NCBI GenBank assembly: GCA_003649745.1
Contig: QMST01000050.1
Span: 1 to 5,204, forward strand
DNA length: 5,204 bases
Source: Thermoplasmata archaeon
GTDB lineage: Archaea; Thermoplasmatota; E2; DHVEG-1; B8-G13
Reading direction: 5' to 3'
The notes below the pieces were generated by a model that was not told the origin of the DNA, did not search any database, and saw only the letters and a program-made list of their open reading frames with translations. This document shows, piece by piece, positions 1-5,204 of the stretch (positions are counted from its first letter, which is position 1; every line of letters starts with the position of its first letter). Made by a program: the position numbers and the translations under genes.

Positions 1-484
1 AATAGATTGCTTCCAGCAACGCAGTGTTTCCACCACCAACAACTGCAACACGTTTACCCTTGAAAAAAAACCCATCACGAGTAGCACAATAACTAACACC
101 TCTACCAGAAAACTCTGTTTCACCAGGCACACCAAGTTTCTTATACGTGCTACCAGTGCACAAAACAACAGCCTTAACATTATATTTCCCCTCAGAGGTC
201 AAAACAACAAAACCATCCCCATTCTTCCTAATCTCCTTAATCTCCTCGTTAAAATGAAAATCAGCATAAGAACTAGCATGATCAATAAACCTCTGCATCA
301 ACTCCAAACCACTAACACTAGAAAAACCAGGATAATTCTCAATCTTTGGAGCAGTAGATGTCAAACCACCACCCACTCCCTTATCAAAAACTATACTCTT
401 TATACCTGATCTCCCAGCATATATCGCTGCTGCACAACCAGCCGCACCTGCACCTATTATAGCCAACTCAAAATCCCTATTCAT
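1..484 (-). CDS. trxB: Thioredoxin reductase-like FAD/NAD(P)H flavoprotein, N-terminal half, with atypical CATR site
   Basis: This is the first 161 codons of a protein whose family is about 310 residues long; the rest lies beyond the left edge. Visible in order: the FAD-binding dinucleotide fold (I-I-G-A-G-A-A-G, residues 9-16), the G-G-x-L-T-S-T stretch and E-N-Y-P-G-F (38-54), the A-x-x-L-x-T-G-S region (105-112), and the NAD(P)H-binding V-V-G-G-G-N-T-A start (148-155). The family passes electrons from the flavin to thioredoxin through C-x-x-C. Here the site reads S-Y-C-A-T-R-D-G: C133 is present but R136 (codon CGT, bases 79-77) replaces the FAD-proximal cysteine, so canonical disulfide chemistry should be lost. 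The frame is open on both sides. The start is uncertain. ATG at 484 lies 14 nt from GGAGG (499-503), while an in-frame TTG at 493 lies 5 nt from it. It follows the adenosyltransferase gene by 13-22 bp, so it is probably co-transcribed. Family membership is firm; thioredoxin reductase activity is doubtful. Confidence 0.88.
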   Translation of the reverse strand, partial: MNRDFELAIIGAGAAGCAAAIYAGRSGIKSIVFDKGVGGGLTSTAPKIENYPGFSSVSGLELMQRFIDHASSYADFHFNEEIKEIRKNGDGFVVLTSEGKYNVKAVVLCTGSTYKKLGVPGETEFSGRGVSYCATRDGFFFKGKRVAVVGGGNTALLEAIY

Positions 485-506
485 ACCCCTCAAGAAAACC
501 TCCTCT

Positions 507-1016
507 CTAAAACTCTATACCCTCAATACATTCCACTTTTTTCCTCTTTACCTCCCTCAGCTCAGTTACCATATCAGCAACCTCTATCAACCTCTCATCT
601 GCATATCTACCAGTCAACACCAAATTTGTCTCATCAGGTTTCTCCCTAACAAGACTGATCACATCATCAACAGACACCAGGTTAAAATGAGAGGCTATGT
701 TAATCTCATCCAAAATCAGAAGAAACGGTTTCTCCCTCATCTTCTCCCTTGCAAAATCTAAACCCTTTCTCGCAAGCCTCTTATCCTCATCAGACGGGTT
801 TCTAAGATCAACAAACTCCTCTCTACCAAACTGATAAATCTCATAATTCCCTGGGAAAACATTCTTTATCAAATACTCCCCCGTATTCTTTTTTCCCTTC
901 ATAAACTGGATAACAACTACTTTCTTACCATGAGCCACAGATCTCATCGCCACACCCAAAGAAGCAGTTGTCTTACCATGTCCATCACCAGTATAAACAA
1001 TCACTCTACCACTCAT
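507..1016 (-). CDS. cobO: Cob(I)yrinic acid a,c-diamide / cob(I)alamin adenosyltransferase (CobA/CobO/BtuR family)
   Basis: This enzyme transfers the 5'-deoxyadenosyl group of ATP to the reduced cobalt of a corrinoid in the cytoplasm, giving the adenosyl form of vitamin B12. With the ATG at 1016 the protein has 169 residues, close to the usual 170-200. Visible motifs are the P-loop G-D-G-H-G-K-T-T (10-17), V-I-Q-F-M-K-G (36-42), the Walker B-like strand L-L-I-L-D-E-I-N (99-106), and the family's late block L-V-L-T-G-R followed by A-D-M-V-T-E-L (132-153), ending in G-I-E-F. A longer reading from GTG at 1025 is possible. However, AGGTGA, a good Shine-Dalgarno match, overlaps that GTG and sits 5 nt before the ATG, so I take the ATG. 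The gene starts 16 bp after nrdJ ends and is followed closely by the trxB-like gene. Since NrdJ needs adenosylcobalamin, the pairing implies local supply or regeneration of that cofactor (inference). Confidence 0.93.
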   Translation of the reverse strand: MSGRVIVYTGDGHGKTTASLGVAMRSVAHGKKVVVIQFMKGKKNTGEYLIKNVFPGNYEIYQFGREEFVDLRNPSDEDKRLARKGLDFAREKMREKPFLLILDEINIASHFNLVSVDDVISLVREKPDETNLVLTGRYADERLIEVADMVTELREVKRKKVECIEGIEF

Positions 1017-1032
1017 TTGTTTCACCTATTTT

Positions 1033-3678
1033 TTATGAGATTATACACTCAGACCATCCACAATCCTTACAAACCATGCATCCTGCCTCATAAGCAAGAT
1101 GCTCCCCACCACACACCGGGCATTTCTCCATAACATCTCTCACAATCAGCTTCTTCTCCTCCCCTAACTCCTGGGTTTCCTCCTCAGATGACACCACAGG
1201 TGGATGAACCTCAACCTCTTTTTCCTCTCCCACTCTTATATACTTCCTCACCCATTCCCTCTTGGACAATATCCTGTCAAGCCATTCAAGTGCAAAATCA
1301 GAAGATTTCGCCTTTCTCATAAGCTCTTTCTTAGCTGACAACACATTAAGCACCTGTTTCGTCTTAGAGCCATCCCTATAAACAGTCACACCCTTACAAC
1401 CCATCTCATGAGCTATTATATACGCCTGCTGAATATCCTCAACACTCGCATCATTTGGCATGTTTATCGTCTTCGAAATAGAATCAGTTATACATCTCTG
1501 AAGAACCGCCTGAGCAACAATATGATCCAACCAATGTATATCCATAGACGTCACAAAAACATCTTGCAACTCCCTGGGTATCTCCTCCAAACCCTGTATA
1601 CTACCATAATTATCAGATATCTTCTTAAGAATCTCATCATTATAAAGCCCAAGTTCTTTAAGTTTTTTCTCGAAAACATTATCCACATAAAAGAATGTCC
1701 CGGCAGAAACCTTTTTTTCATACACCAGGGCAAAAACAGGCTCAATCCCATTGGTTGTATCAGCAATCATCGATATAGAACCAGTTGGTGCATTCGTTGT
1801 AACCATAGCATTCCTCAAACCATATTTCTTAATCCTATCAACAAGATTATCCCAGTTCAAAGTCCAAAGATCTCTATGATAATATATCTCAACCGGAAGT
1901 TTACCCTCACGATAATCACTCTCCCTGAACAATGGAAAAGAACCTCTCCTCCTAGCCATTTCAACAGATTCCTCAAAAGCATAATATGTCAAACCCTCTG
2001 CTATCTGCCCCATCAGCTCATAACCCTCCCTAGAATTATACCTGATACCTAGTTCAAAAAGCAAATCCGCCAAGCCCATTATCCCAACACCAACTCTCCT
2101 AGTCTCCTTTGTAGCAGCATCTATCTCCCTTATCGGGTACTTGTTCATGGTTATAAGATTATCCAACGCCCTAGTCACCATTCTCACAGTTTTTCTAAAA
2201 CCATCCCAGTCAAACACTTTTTTTTCATCCTCATTTTTAACAAACTTTGCAACATTGACACTTGCAAGATTACAAGACTCAAATGGGTAAAGGGGTTCCT
2301 CTCCACATGGGTTAGTAACCCGTATGAGACCACCTTTTACCCCTGCAAGGGCGTTTCTCTTGTTTATGTTATCAAAAAACAACACACCAGGGTCAGCTCT
2401 CAACCATGCATGATACGCAATTGAATGAAACAAAGTTTTCGCATTTATCTCCCTCCAAACCTTTTTCATATGAGGGTTAATCAGAGGATAGTTTGCATTA
2501 TTTGCCAAATACTCCCAGAAATCCTCCCATATACCAACACTCAGGTTAAAATTCTCATATGCCCCTTCTTTATCCTTTGCAGAAATGAATTTTTCAATAT
2601 CAGGATGCCATATCTCCAGTATCCCCATGTTCGCTCCTCTTCTCACACCACCCTGTTTAACAACATCTGAAACCGTGTCCAAGATTTTCATAAAAGACAA
2701 CGGACCAGAGGCCTTACCCATGGTAGACCTTACTATATCTCCTTCGGGTCTAATCTTCGAAAAGTTCACACCTGTTCCCCCACCAGCTTTTTGTATCAAA
2801 GCAGCATCCTTCGCCATGTTCATTATAGACTCAATGCTATCATCAACATCAAGCGTAAAACAAGCTGAGAGCATACTCAGTCTTCTACCAGCGTTCACCA
2901 ATGTTGGAGTATTAGGCATAAACACCTGATTCACCATGAGATCAAAATAATCATCGATCATTTTCTCATATTCATCAAAAGTCCCATTTTTCATCATTGT
3001 TAAAAGCTCATCAAAACCAATTTTCATCTTCCCCTCATTTGCAAGCTCCTCATAGGCAGCTATAAACCTCTCAAGATGCCATTTTGTAAGAGGATACCTC
3101 CCAATCTTTATCTTCCTATCCCATGCATCCAGATCACTAAGATACTTGGAAAGAGTAATGGGAAGATTATACCCTCCTTTTTTCTCATACACCCTCGGAT
3201 CATATAGTATCTCTGGTAGTACTATGTGTACTGCCACTCTTTGGAATAGCTCTTTAGGGGATTCTATAATAGTTCCATTTTCATCCTTTATCAAATACCG
3301 GTAAGCTAAAACCCTGAGCGCGTTGACACTAAATCTTTTATCAATTTCATCAAGTCTATCCTTATTTAATATCTTCTTTTTTTCCTCCCTAATCTCCGCT
3401 TTCTTCTGCCTATATAGGATATAGGCTTTCGCAATCTTACTCTCCCCGTTTTCTATCAAAACCTTCTCAACAATATCCTGGATATCCTCAACGTTAGGTA
3501 TCTTATGCGGACCATATTCTTTCTCAAGTAATTTCACAACCTTGTTTGATAGATTTTCTGCTTTGGATCTATCTTTTTCACCAACAGCACGTATCGCCTT
3601 AAATATAGCCTCAGTTATCTTGTTCTGATCAAAATCAACTATTCTGCCATCTCTCTTTTCTATCTTTGTAAGTTTCAT
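1033..3678 (-). CDS. nrdJ: Adenosylcobalamin-dependent ribonucleotide reductase (class II), with ATP cone
   Basis: This enzyme reduces ribonucleotides to deoxyribonucleotides using a thiyl radical generated from adenosylcobalamin, with no need for oxygen. Numbering follows the ATG at 3678 (881 aa). An ATP-cone domain (about 8-98, K-R-D-G-R-I-V-x-F-D) suggests overall allosteric control by ATP/dATP. The catalytic barrel follows: N-T-P-T-L-x-N-A-G (256-264), C273 in S-A-C-F (first cysteine of the redox pair), A-G-G-G-T-G (298-303), N-P-C-G-E with N456, radical cysteine C458 and E460, C469 in S-C-N-L (pair partner), and A-P-T-G-S-I-S (630-636). The spacing C458 to C469 matches the class II enzymes. 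After an acidic linker (about 780-850) comes a tail with six cysteines (853, 856, 867, 870, 873, 878) of zinc-ribbon/shuttle type, which should relay electrons from thioredoxin. A GTG at 3684 is an alternative start. GGAGG lies 10 nt before the ATG but only 4 nt before the GTG. It is the first gene of an operon with the adenosyltransferase and trxB-like genes. Confidence 0.97.
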   Translation of the reverse strand: MKLTKIEKRDGRIVDFDQNKITEAIFKAIRAVGEKDRSKAENLSNKVVKLLEKEYGPHKIPNVEDIQDIVEKVLIENGESKIAKAYILYRQKKAEIREEKKKILNKDRLDEIDKRFSVNALRVLAYRYLIKDENGTIIESPKELFQRVAVHIVLPEILYDPRVYEKKGGYNLPITLSKYLSDLDAWDRKIKIGRYPLTKWHLERFIAAYEELANEGKMKIGFDELLTMMKNGTFDEYEKMIDDYFDLMVNQVFMPNTPTLVNAGRRLSMLSACFTLDVDDSIESIMNMAKDAALIQKAGGGTGVNFSKIRPEGDIVRSTMGKASGPLSFMKILDTVSDVVKQGGVRRGANMGILEIWHPDIEKFISAKDKEGAYENFNLSVGIWEDFWEYLANNANYPLINPHMKKVWREINAKTLFHSIAYHAWLRADPGVLFFDNINKRNALAGVKGGLIRVTNPCGEEPLYPFESCNLASVNVAKFVKNEDEKKVFDWDGFRKTVRMVTRALDNLITMNKYPIREIDAATKETRRVGVGIMGLADLLFELGIRYNSREGYELMGQIAEGLTYYAFEESVEMARRRGSFPLFRESDYREGKLPVEIYYHRDLWTLNWDNLVDRIKKYGLRNAMVTTNAPTGSISMIADTTNGIEPVFALVYEKKVSAGTFFYVDNVFEKKLKELGLYNDEILKKISDNYGSIQGLEEIPRELQDVFVTSMDIHWLDHIVAQAVLQRCITDSISKTINMPNDASVEDIQQAYIIAHEMGCKGVTVYRDGSKTKQVLNVLSAKKELMRKAKSSDFALEWLDRILSKREWVRKYIRVGEEKEVEVHPPVVSSEEETQELGEEKKLIVRDVMEKCPVCGGEHLAYEAGCMVCKDCGWSECIIS

Positions 3679-3694
3679 AAACACCTAACCTCCC

Positions 3695-3770
3695 AAATAT
3701 CAGCACTCAAGATCCTCATCATCACCAAAAATTAGTTTTGGCTCAGCAAGGGTTCGTTCATCATCTACAA
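3695..3770 (-). ncRNA. Archaeal box C/D guide sRNA; D guide predicted for Cm34 of tRNA-Leu(CAA)
   Basis: All four boxes are present in the right order on the minus strand. Box C is ATGATGA (3764-3758), box D' is CTGA (3746-3743), box C' is ATGATGA (3722-3716) and box D is CTGA (3703-3700). The guides are 11 nt, acgaacccttg (3757-3747), and 12 nt, ggatcttgagtg (3715-3704); about 12 is typical in archaea. Such RNAs assemble with L7Ae, Nop5 and fibrillarin, which 2'-O-methylates the target base paired to the fifth guide nucleotide upstream of D or D'. The D guide is complementary to CACUCAAGAUCC. This reads as an anticodon loop C-U-C-A-A-G-A with stem A-U and following C-C, and the fifth position is the wobble C of a CAA anticodon. 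The D' guide would target CAAGGGUUCGU at its fifth base (G); I cannot assign that RNA. A TATA-like element lies about 26 nt before the expected 5' end. Terminal-stem pairing is weak, so both ends are approximate. Confidence 0.8.
3725..3741 (-). other. Hairpin between boxes D' and C' of the sRNA
   Basis: CCAAAA (3741-3736) pairs perfectly with TTTTGG (3730-3725) across the 5-nt loop CTAAT. The hairpin sits exactly in the D'-C' spacer, where archaeal sRNAs usually carry only a few unpaired bases. It would turn the internal C'/D' motif from a loop form into a stem-flanked kink-turn-like form. Confidence 0.6.
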
Positions 3771-3792
3771 TTTAATCATCATATCAAAAAAT

Positions 3793-3803
3793 AGTTTTAA
3801 ATG
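3793..3803 (-). promoter_or_regulatory. TATA-like promoter element for the sRNA and the nrdJ operon
   Basis: On the minus strand the segment reads CATTTAAAACT. It is preceded by A-rich sequence that could act as the transcription factor B site. Archaeal transcripts begin about 25 nt downstream of the TATA centre, which here means near 3772-3770, a few bases ahead of box C. No other promoter is evident before nrdJ, so the same start may also serve the operon. A second AT-rich stretch (around 3808-3817) is a weaker alternative. Confidence 0.5.
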
Positions 3804-3810
3804 TTTATGT

Positions 3811-3829
3811 TTAAAAATAAGAAAGAATG
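3811..3829 (-). terminator. Possible T-rich terminator of the exported-protein gene
   Basis: About 20 nt after the stop codon at 3850 the minus strand runs through a pyrimidine/T-rich stretch (ttctttcttattttta) without a stable hairpin, as expected for archaeal intrinsic termination. It lies just upstream of the TATA-like element for the sRNA, separating the two units. Confidence 0.35.
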
Positions 3830-3849
3830 TTATGTGGTTTTATTAGAGG

Positions 3850-4578
3850 TTATGGCCAATCGGGGCTGAGTCCTAGTGCAAAGAGTGTTGCCCCTATAGC
3901 GAGCACTGTTCCAGTGGGTGTATCTATTCCGACATCTCCAAAATCTATATAGATTCCTGCGAATCCAAATATGGATACACTGTGCATGCCAAGTCTATCT
4001 GCATATTCTATCCTTGGTGGTATTGGCCATAGTCTTAGATATGCTGTATACCCAACTAGGTAATATAGATGTATTGGTCGTAGCATGAATCCGAAGAATG
4101 CCTCTCCGCCATAGAATGGTATTCTAGATGCGCCGTATCCTATGCTTACTGTTGGTATGAAGAATATCATTGCTGGTATTAGAAGTTTGATTAGTTGTTC
4201 TACATCTATATTGGGTAGTTCTGGCCAGTATTCTCTTATTGTGTTTAACAATGAGTTTATATCGTTTTTAAGCTCTTGTTTTTCACTTTCTGATAGTTCT
4301 CCATCTAGCCAGTAGTTTTTAAATTTGTTTTTGAAATAGTCTCTGAAACTGTCTATGCTATTGTTTAGTTTTTCTGCTAGTTCTACTGGTATTTTTCCTT
4401 CTTTTACTTCGACTTTGCCATTTAATGTTGTTAGGAATCTTATAGGTACTTCGTCGTTGAGAACTATGGGTTTGTTAATGGTTTTTTTAGTACGTGAAAA
4501 GTTTGCGCCCATTGCTGGTAGTAGGCTTGTACTTAGTAAAATAGCTGCAAAGATTGCGGTTAGTAAAACTTTTTTCAC
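3850..4578 (-). CDS. Unrecognised exported protein, 242 aa, with N-terminal signal peptide
   Basis: I do not recognise a family. With the GTG at 4578 the protein begins M-K-K, then a hydrophobic core (4-20) and a likely signal peptidase site after A-M-G-A (about residue 25), so it should be exported or membrane-anchored. The mature part starts with a basic, extended segment (26-60). A charged, probably helical region follows (65-117, including L-S-E-S-E-K-Q-E-L), then a strongly hydrophobic stretch (129-147) that may be a membrane segment. The C-terminal half is rich in glycine and aromatics and ends S-P-D-W-P. It has no cysteine. A longer reading from ATG at 4614 would place the ideal Shine-Dalgarno AGGAGGTGA inside the coding region and bury the signal peptide 12 residues in, so I reject it. 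Third codon positions favour A and C, whereas nrdJ, cobO, trxB and purL favour G, T and A. This suggests a separate origin or a past inversion. It appears to be a single-gene unit. Confidence 0.8.
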   Translation of the reverse strand: MKKVLLTAIFAAILLSTSLLPAMGANFSRTKKTINKPIVLNDEVPIRFLTTLNGKVEVKEGKIPVELAEKLNNSIDSFRDYFKNKFKNYWLDGELSESEKQELKNDINSLLNTIREYWPELPNIDVEQLIKLLIPAMIFFIPTVSIGYGASRIPFYGGEAFFGFMLRPIHLYYLVGYTAYLRLWPIPPRIEYADRLGMHSVSIFGFAGIYIDFGDVGIDTPTGTVLAIGATLFALGLSPDWP

Positions 4579-4583
4579 ATTTT

Positions 4584-4592
4584 TCACCTCCT
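4584..4592 (-). promoter_or_regulatory. Ideal Shine-Dalgarno site that fixes the GTG start at 4578
   Basis: AGGAGGTGA, complementary to the 3' end of archaeal 16S rRNA, ends 5 nt before the GTG at 4578 (8 nt counted from GGAGG). This selects the 242-residue reading beginning directly with the signal peptide over the 254-residue reading from ATG at 4614. Confidence 0.85.
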
Positions 4593-4630
4593 TTATTTTT
4601 ATTTGTTTTTTCATTATTAACCTAAATCAT

Positions 4631-4639
4631 AATATAAAT
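4631..4639 (-). promoter_or_regulatory. Candidate TATA box for the exported-protein gene
   Basis: The minus strand reads ATTTATATT here. A start about 25 nt downstream would fall near 4610, giving a leader of about 30 nt that holds the Shine-Dalgarno site. This also argues against translation from the ATG at 4614. The whole stretch 4620-4670 is so AT-rich that other TATA-like positions exist. Confidence 0.4.
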
Positions 4640-4717
4640 TATAATATTTAAATTTTATTATAAATTATGGTGAAAACATCCTTAAAATATTGTAATAAGC
4701 GTGATTTAACTCTATTT

Positions 4718-4747
4718 AAAAACAAAAAGTGCTTCTCAAAAAAAAAT
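4718..4747 (-). terminator. T-run terminator after purL
   Basis: Directly after the purL stop the minus strand has a run of nine T (4746-4738), then after a short gap TTTTT-G-TTTTT (4728-4718). Repeated T runs without a strong hairpin fit archaeal transcription termination. This separates purL from the exported-protein gene. Confidence 0.55.
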
Positions 4748-5204
4748 TTAACCCATTACACCCCACATATAATCATGCCATTTCTCTGTTATTTCAGAAA
4801 CACCTAAATCAATAACCTTTTTTACACCATCAATTATCTCAAGTCTCTCCCCCTCTACATATCCGATTTTATATAATAATAAATCATGTTTTTTAACAAT
4901 ATTCTCAAATCTCTTAACATCTTTTTTCTCGATTTCTACTACCCATCTAGTATTGCTCTCAGAAAATAGTTTGAAATCAGATCTCAAACCAGGAGAAACC
5001 CTGGATAAATCTATTTTGGCACCAATATTGCCACCTATAAGCATTTCAGATATACAAACACCAATTCCACCCTCGCTTACATCATGACAGGATTTTAACA
5101 AACCTTTATCTGTTAATTCTAAGATACAATCTATACTTCTTTTTAGCAAATCTATTTCTACCCCAGGGACTATTGAAGAAGATCTCTTTATTAGTTTGTA
5201 ATAC
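4748..5204 (-). CDS. purL: Phosphoribosylformylglycinamidine synthase subunit PurL, C-terminal part
   Basis: PurL catalyses the ATP-dependent conversion of formylglycinamide ribonucleotide to its amidine, the fourth step of purine synthesis, using ammonia delivered by PurQ with PurS. About 151 codons are visible. The frame stays open to the right edge with no start, so the ATG-like and TTG codons inside it, including TTG at 5149, are internal. Recognisable family features are S-C-H-D-V-S-E-G-G-I (the conserved H-D-V-S-x-G-G motif of the second AIRS C-terminal domain), followed by a conserved E-M-L-I-G-G-N-I-G-A segment and the L-F-S-E-S-N-T-R block, matching the family's F-S-E-S-x-x-R. The end, about 70 residues after that block, is where small PurL proteins (about 720-760 aa) normally finish, so the C-terminus looks complete. 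It is followed by T runs and is not obviously in an operon with the next gene. Confidence 0.93.
   Translation of the reverse strand, partial: YYKLIKRSSSIVPGVEIDLLKRSIDCILELTDKGLLKSCHDVSEGGIGVCISEMLIGGNIGAKIDLSRVSPGLRSDFKLFSESNTRWVVEIEKKDVKRFENIVKKHDLLLYKIGYVEGERLEIIDGVKKVIDLGVSEITEKWHDYMWGVMG

Noticed and set aside
930..2929. Plus-strand open frames (930-1133, 1408-2052, 2425-2670, 2585-2929) and a minus-strand frame at 1551-1766
   Set aside because: They lie within or across strongly supported nrdJ or cobO coding sequence in other frames, show no family motifs and have no convincing ribosome binding sites. They are shadows.
3719..3725. GTGATGA as box C' instead of ATGATGA at 3722-3716
   Set aside because: It also matches the box consensus but would give a 15-nt guide. 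The downstream choice gives the usual 12 nt and the C34 prediction.
3685..3849. Cobalamin riboswitch in front of nrdJ
   Set aside because: The gap is short and has no recognisable B12-box or the multi-arm fold; its structure is fully explained by the C/D sRNA and a promoter.
4355..4651. Plus-strand open frame antisense to the exported-protein gene
   Set aside because: It mirrors the signal-peptide gene, whose start, Shine-Dalgarno site and hydrophobic core are far better supported.
5150..5204. TTG at 5149 as the true start of a short protein
   Set aside because: The frame stays open upstream to the window edge and encodes PurL-like sequence there, so this is an internal codon of a truncated gene.

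Overview
The window looks archaeal and AT-rich. Four protein genes or gene fragments and one small RNA gene are visible, all read from the minus strand. The archaeal assignment rests on a box C/D guide-RNA locus with four clean boxes, TATA-like elements about 25 nt ahead of likely transcript starts, T-run rather than hairpin terminators, and strong Shine-Dalgarno sites matching AGGAGGTGA. A euryarchaeal or Thermoplasmatota-like lineage is my guess; the sequence does not settle the rank.

Layout in transcription order, from the right edge to the left. (1) 5204-4748: the C-terminal part of PurL (purine synthesis), cut by the window edge and followed at once by T runs that probably end transcription. 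(2) 4578-3850: an unrecognised exported protein of 242 aa with a textbook signal peptide and its own promoter region. Its codon use is A/C-rich at third positions, unlike every neighbour. (3) About 3770-3695: a box C/D sRNA in the gap in front of nrdJ. Its D-box guide fits the anticodon arm of tRNA-Leu(CAA), and the box+5 rule lands exactly on wobble C34. (4) 3678-1033: nrdJ, the adenosylcobalamin-dependent ribonucleotide reductase, with ATP cone and C-terminal cysteine tail. (5) 1016-507: a corrinoid adenosyltransferase. (6) 484 (or 493) to 1: the N-terminal half of a thioredoxin-reductase-like flavoprotein, cut by the window edge.

Items 4-6 are spaced 13-22 bp apart and form a coherent operon: the reductase, the enzyme that makes its adenosylcobalamin, and a candidate source of reducing power. 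The oddity is that the flavoprotein has C-A-T-R where thioredoxin reductases have C-A-T-C, so the canonical redox disulfide cannot form. The sRNA appears to start at the same promoter that would serve nrdJ, which puts a tRNA-modification guide in the leader of a DNA-precursor operon.

The most interesting points are the sRNA and its tRNA target, the missing cysteine in the reductase, and the compositional outlier gene. No IS element, CRISPR array, tRNA or rRNA gene is visible. No gene-free stretch exceeds 300 bases.
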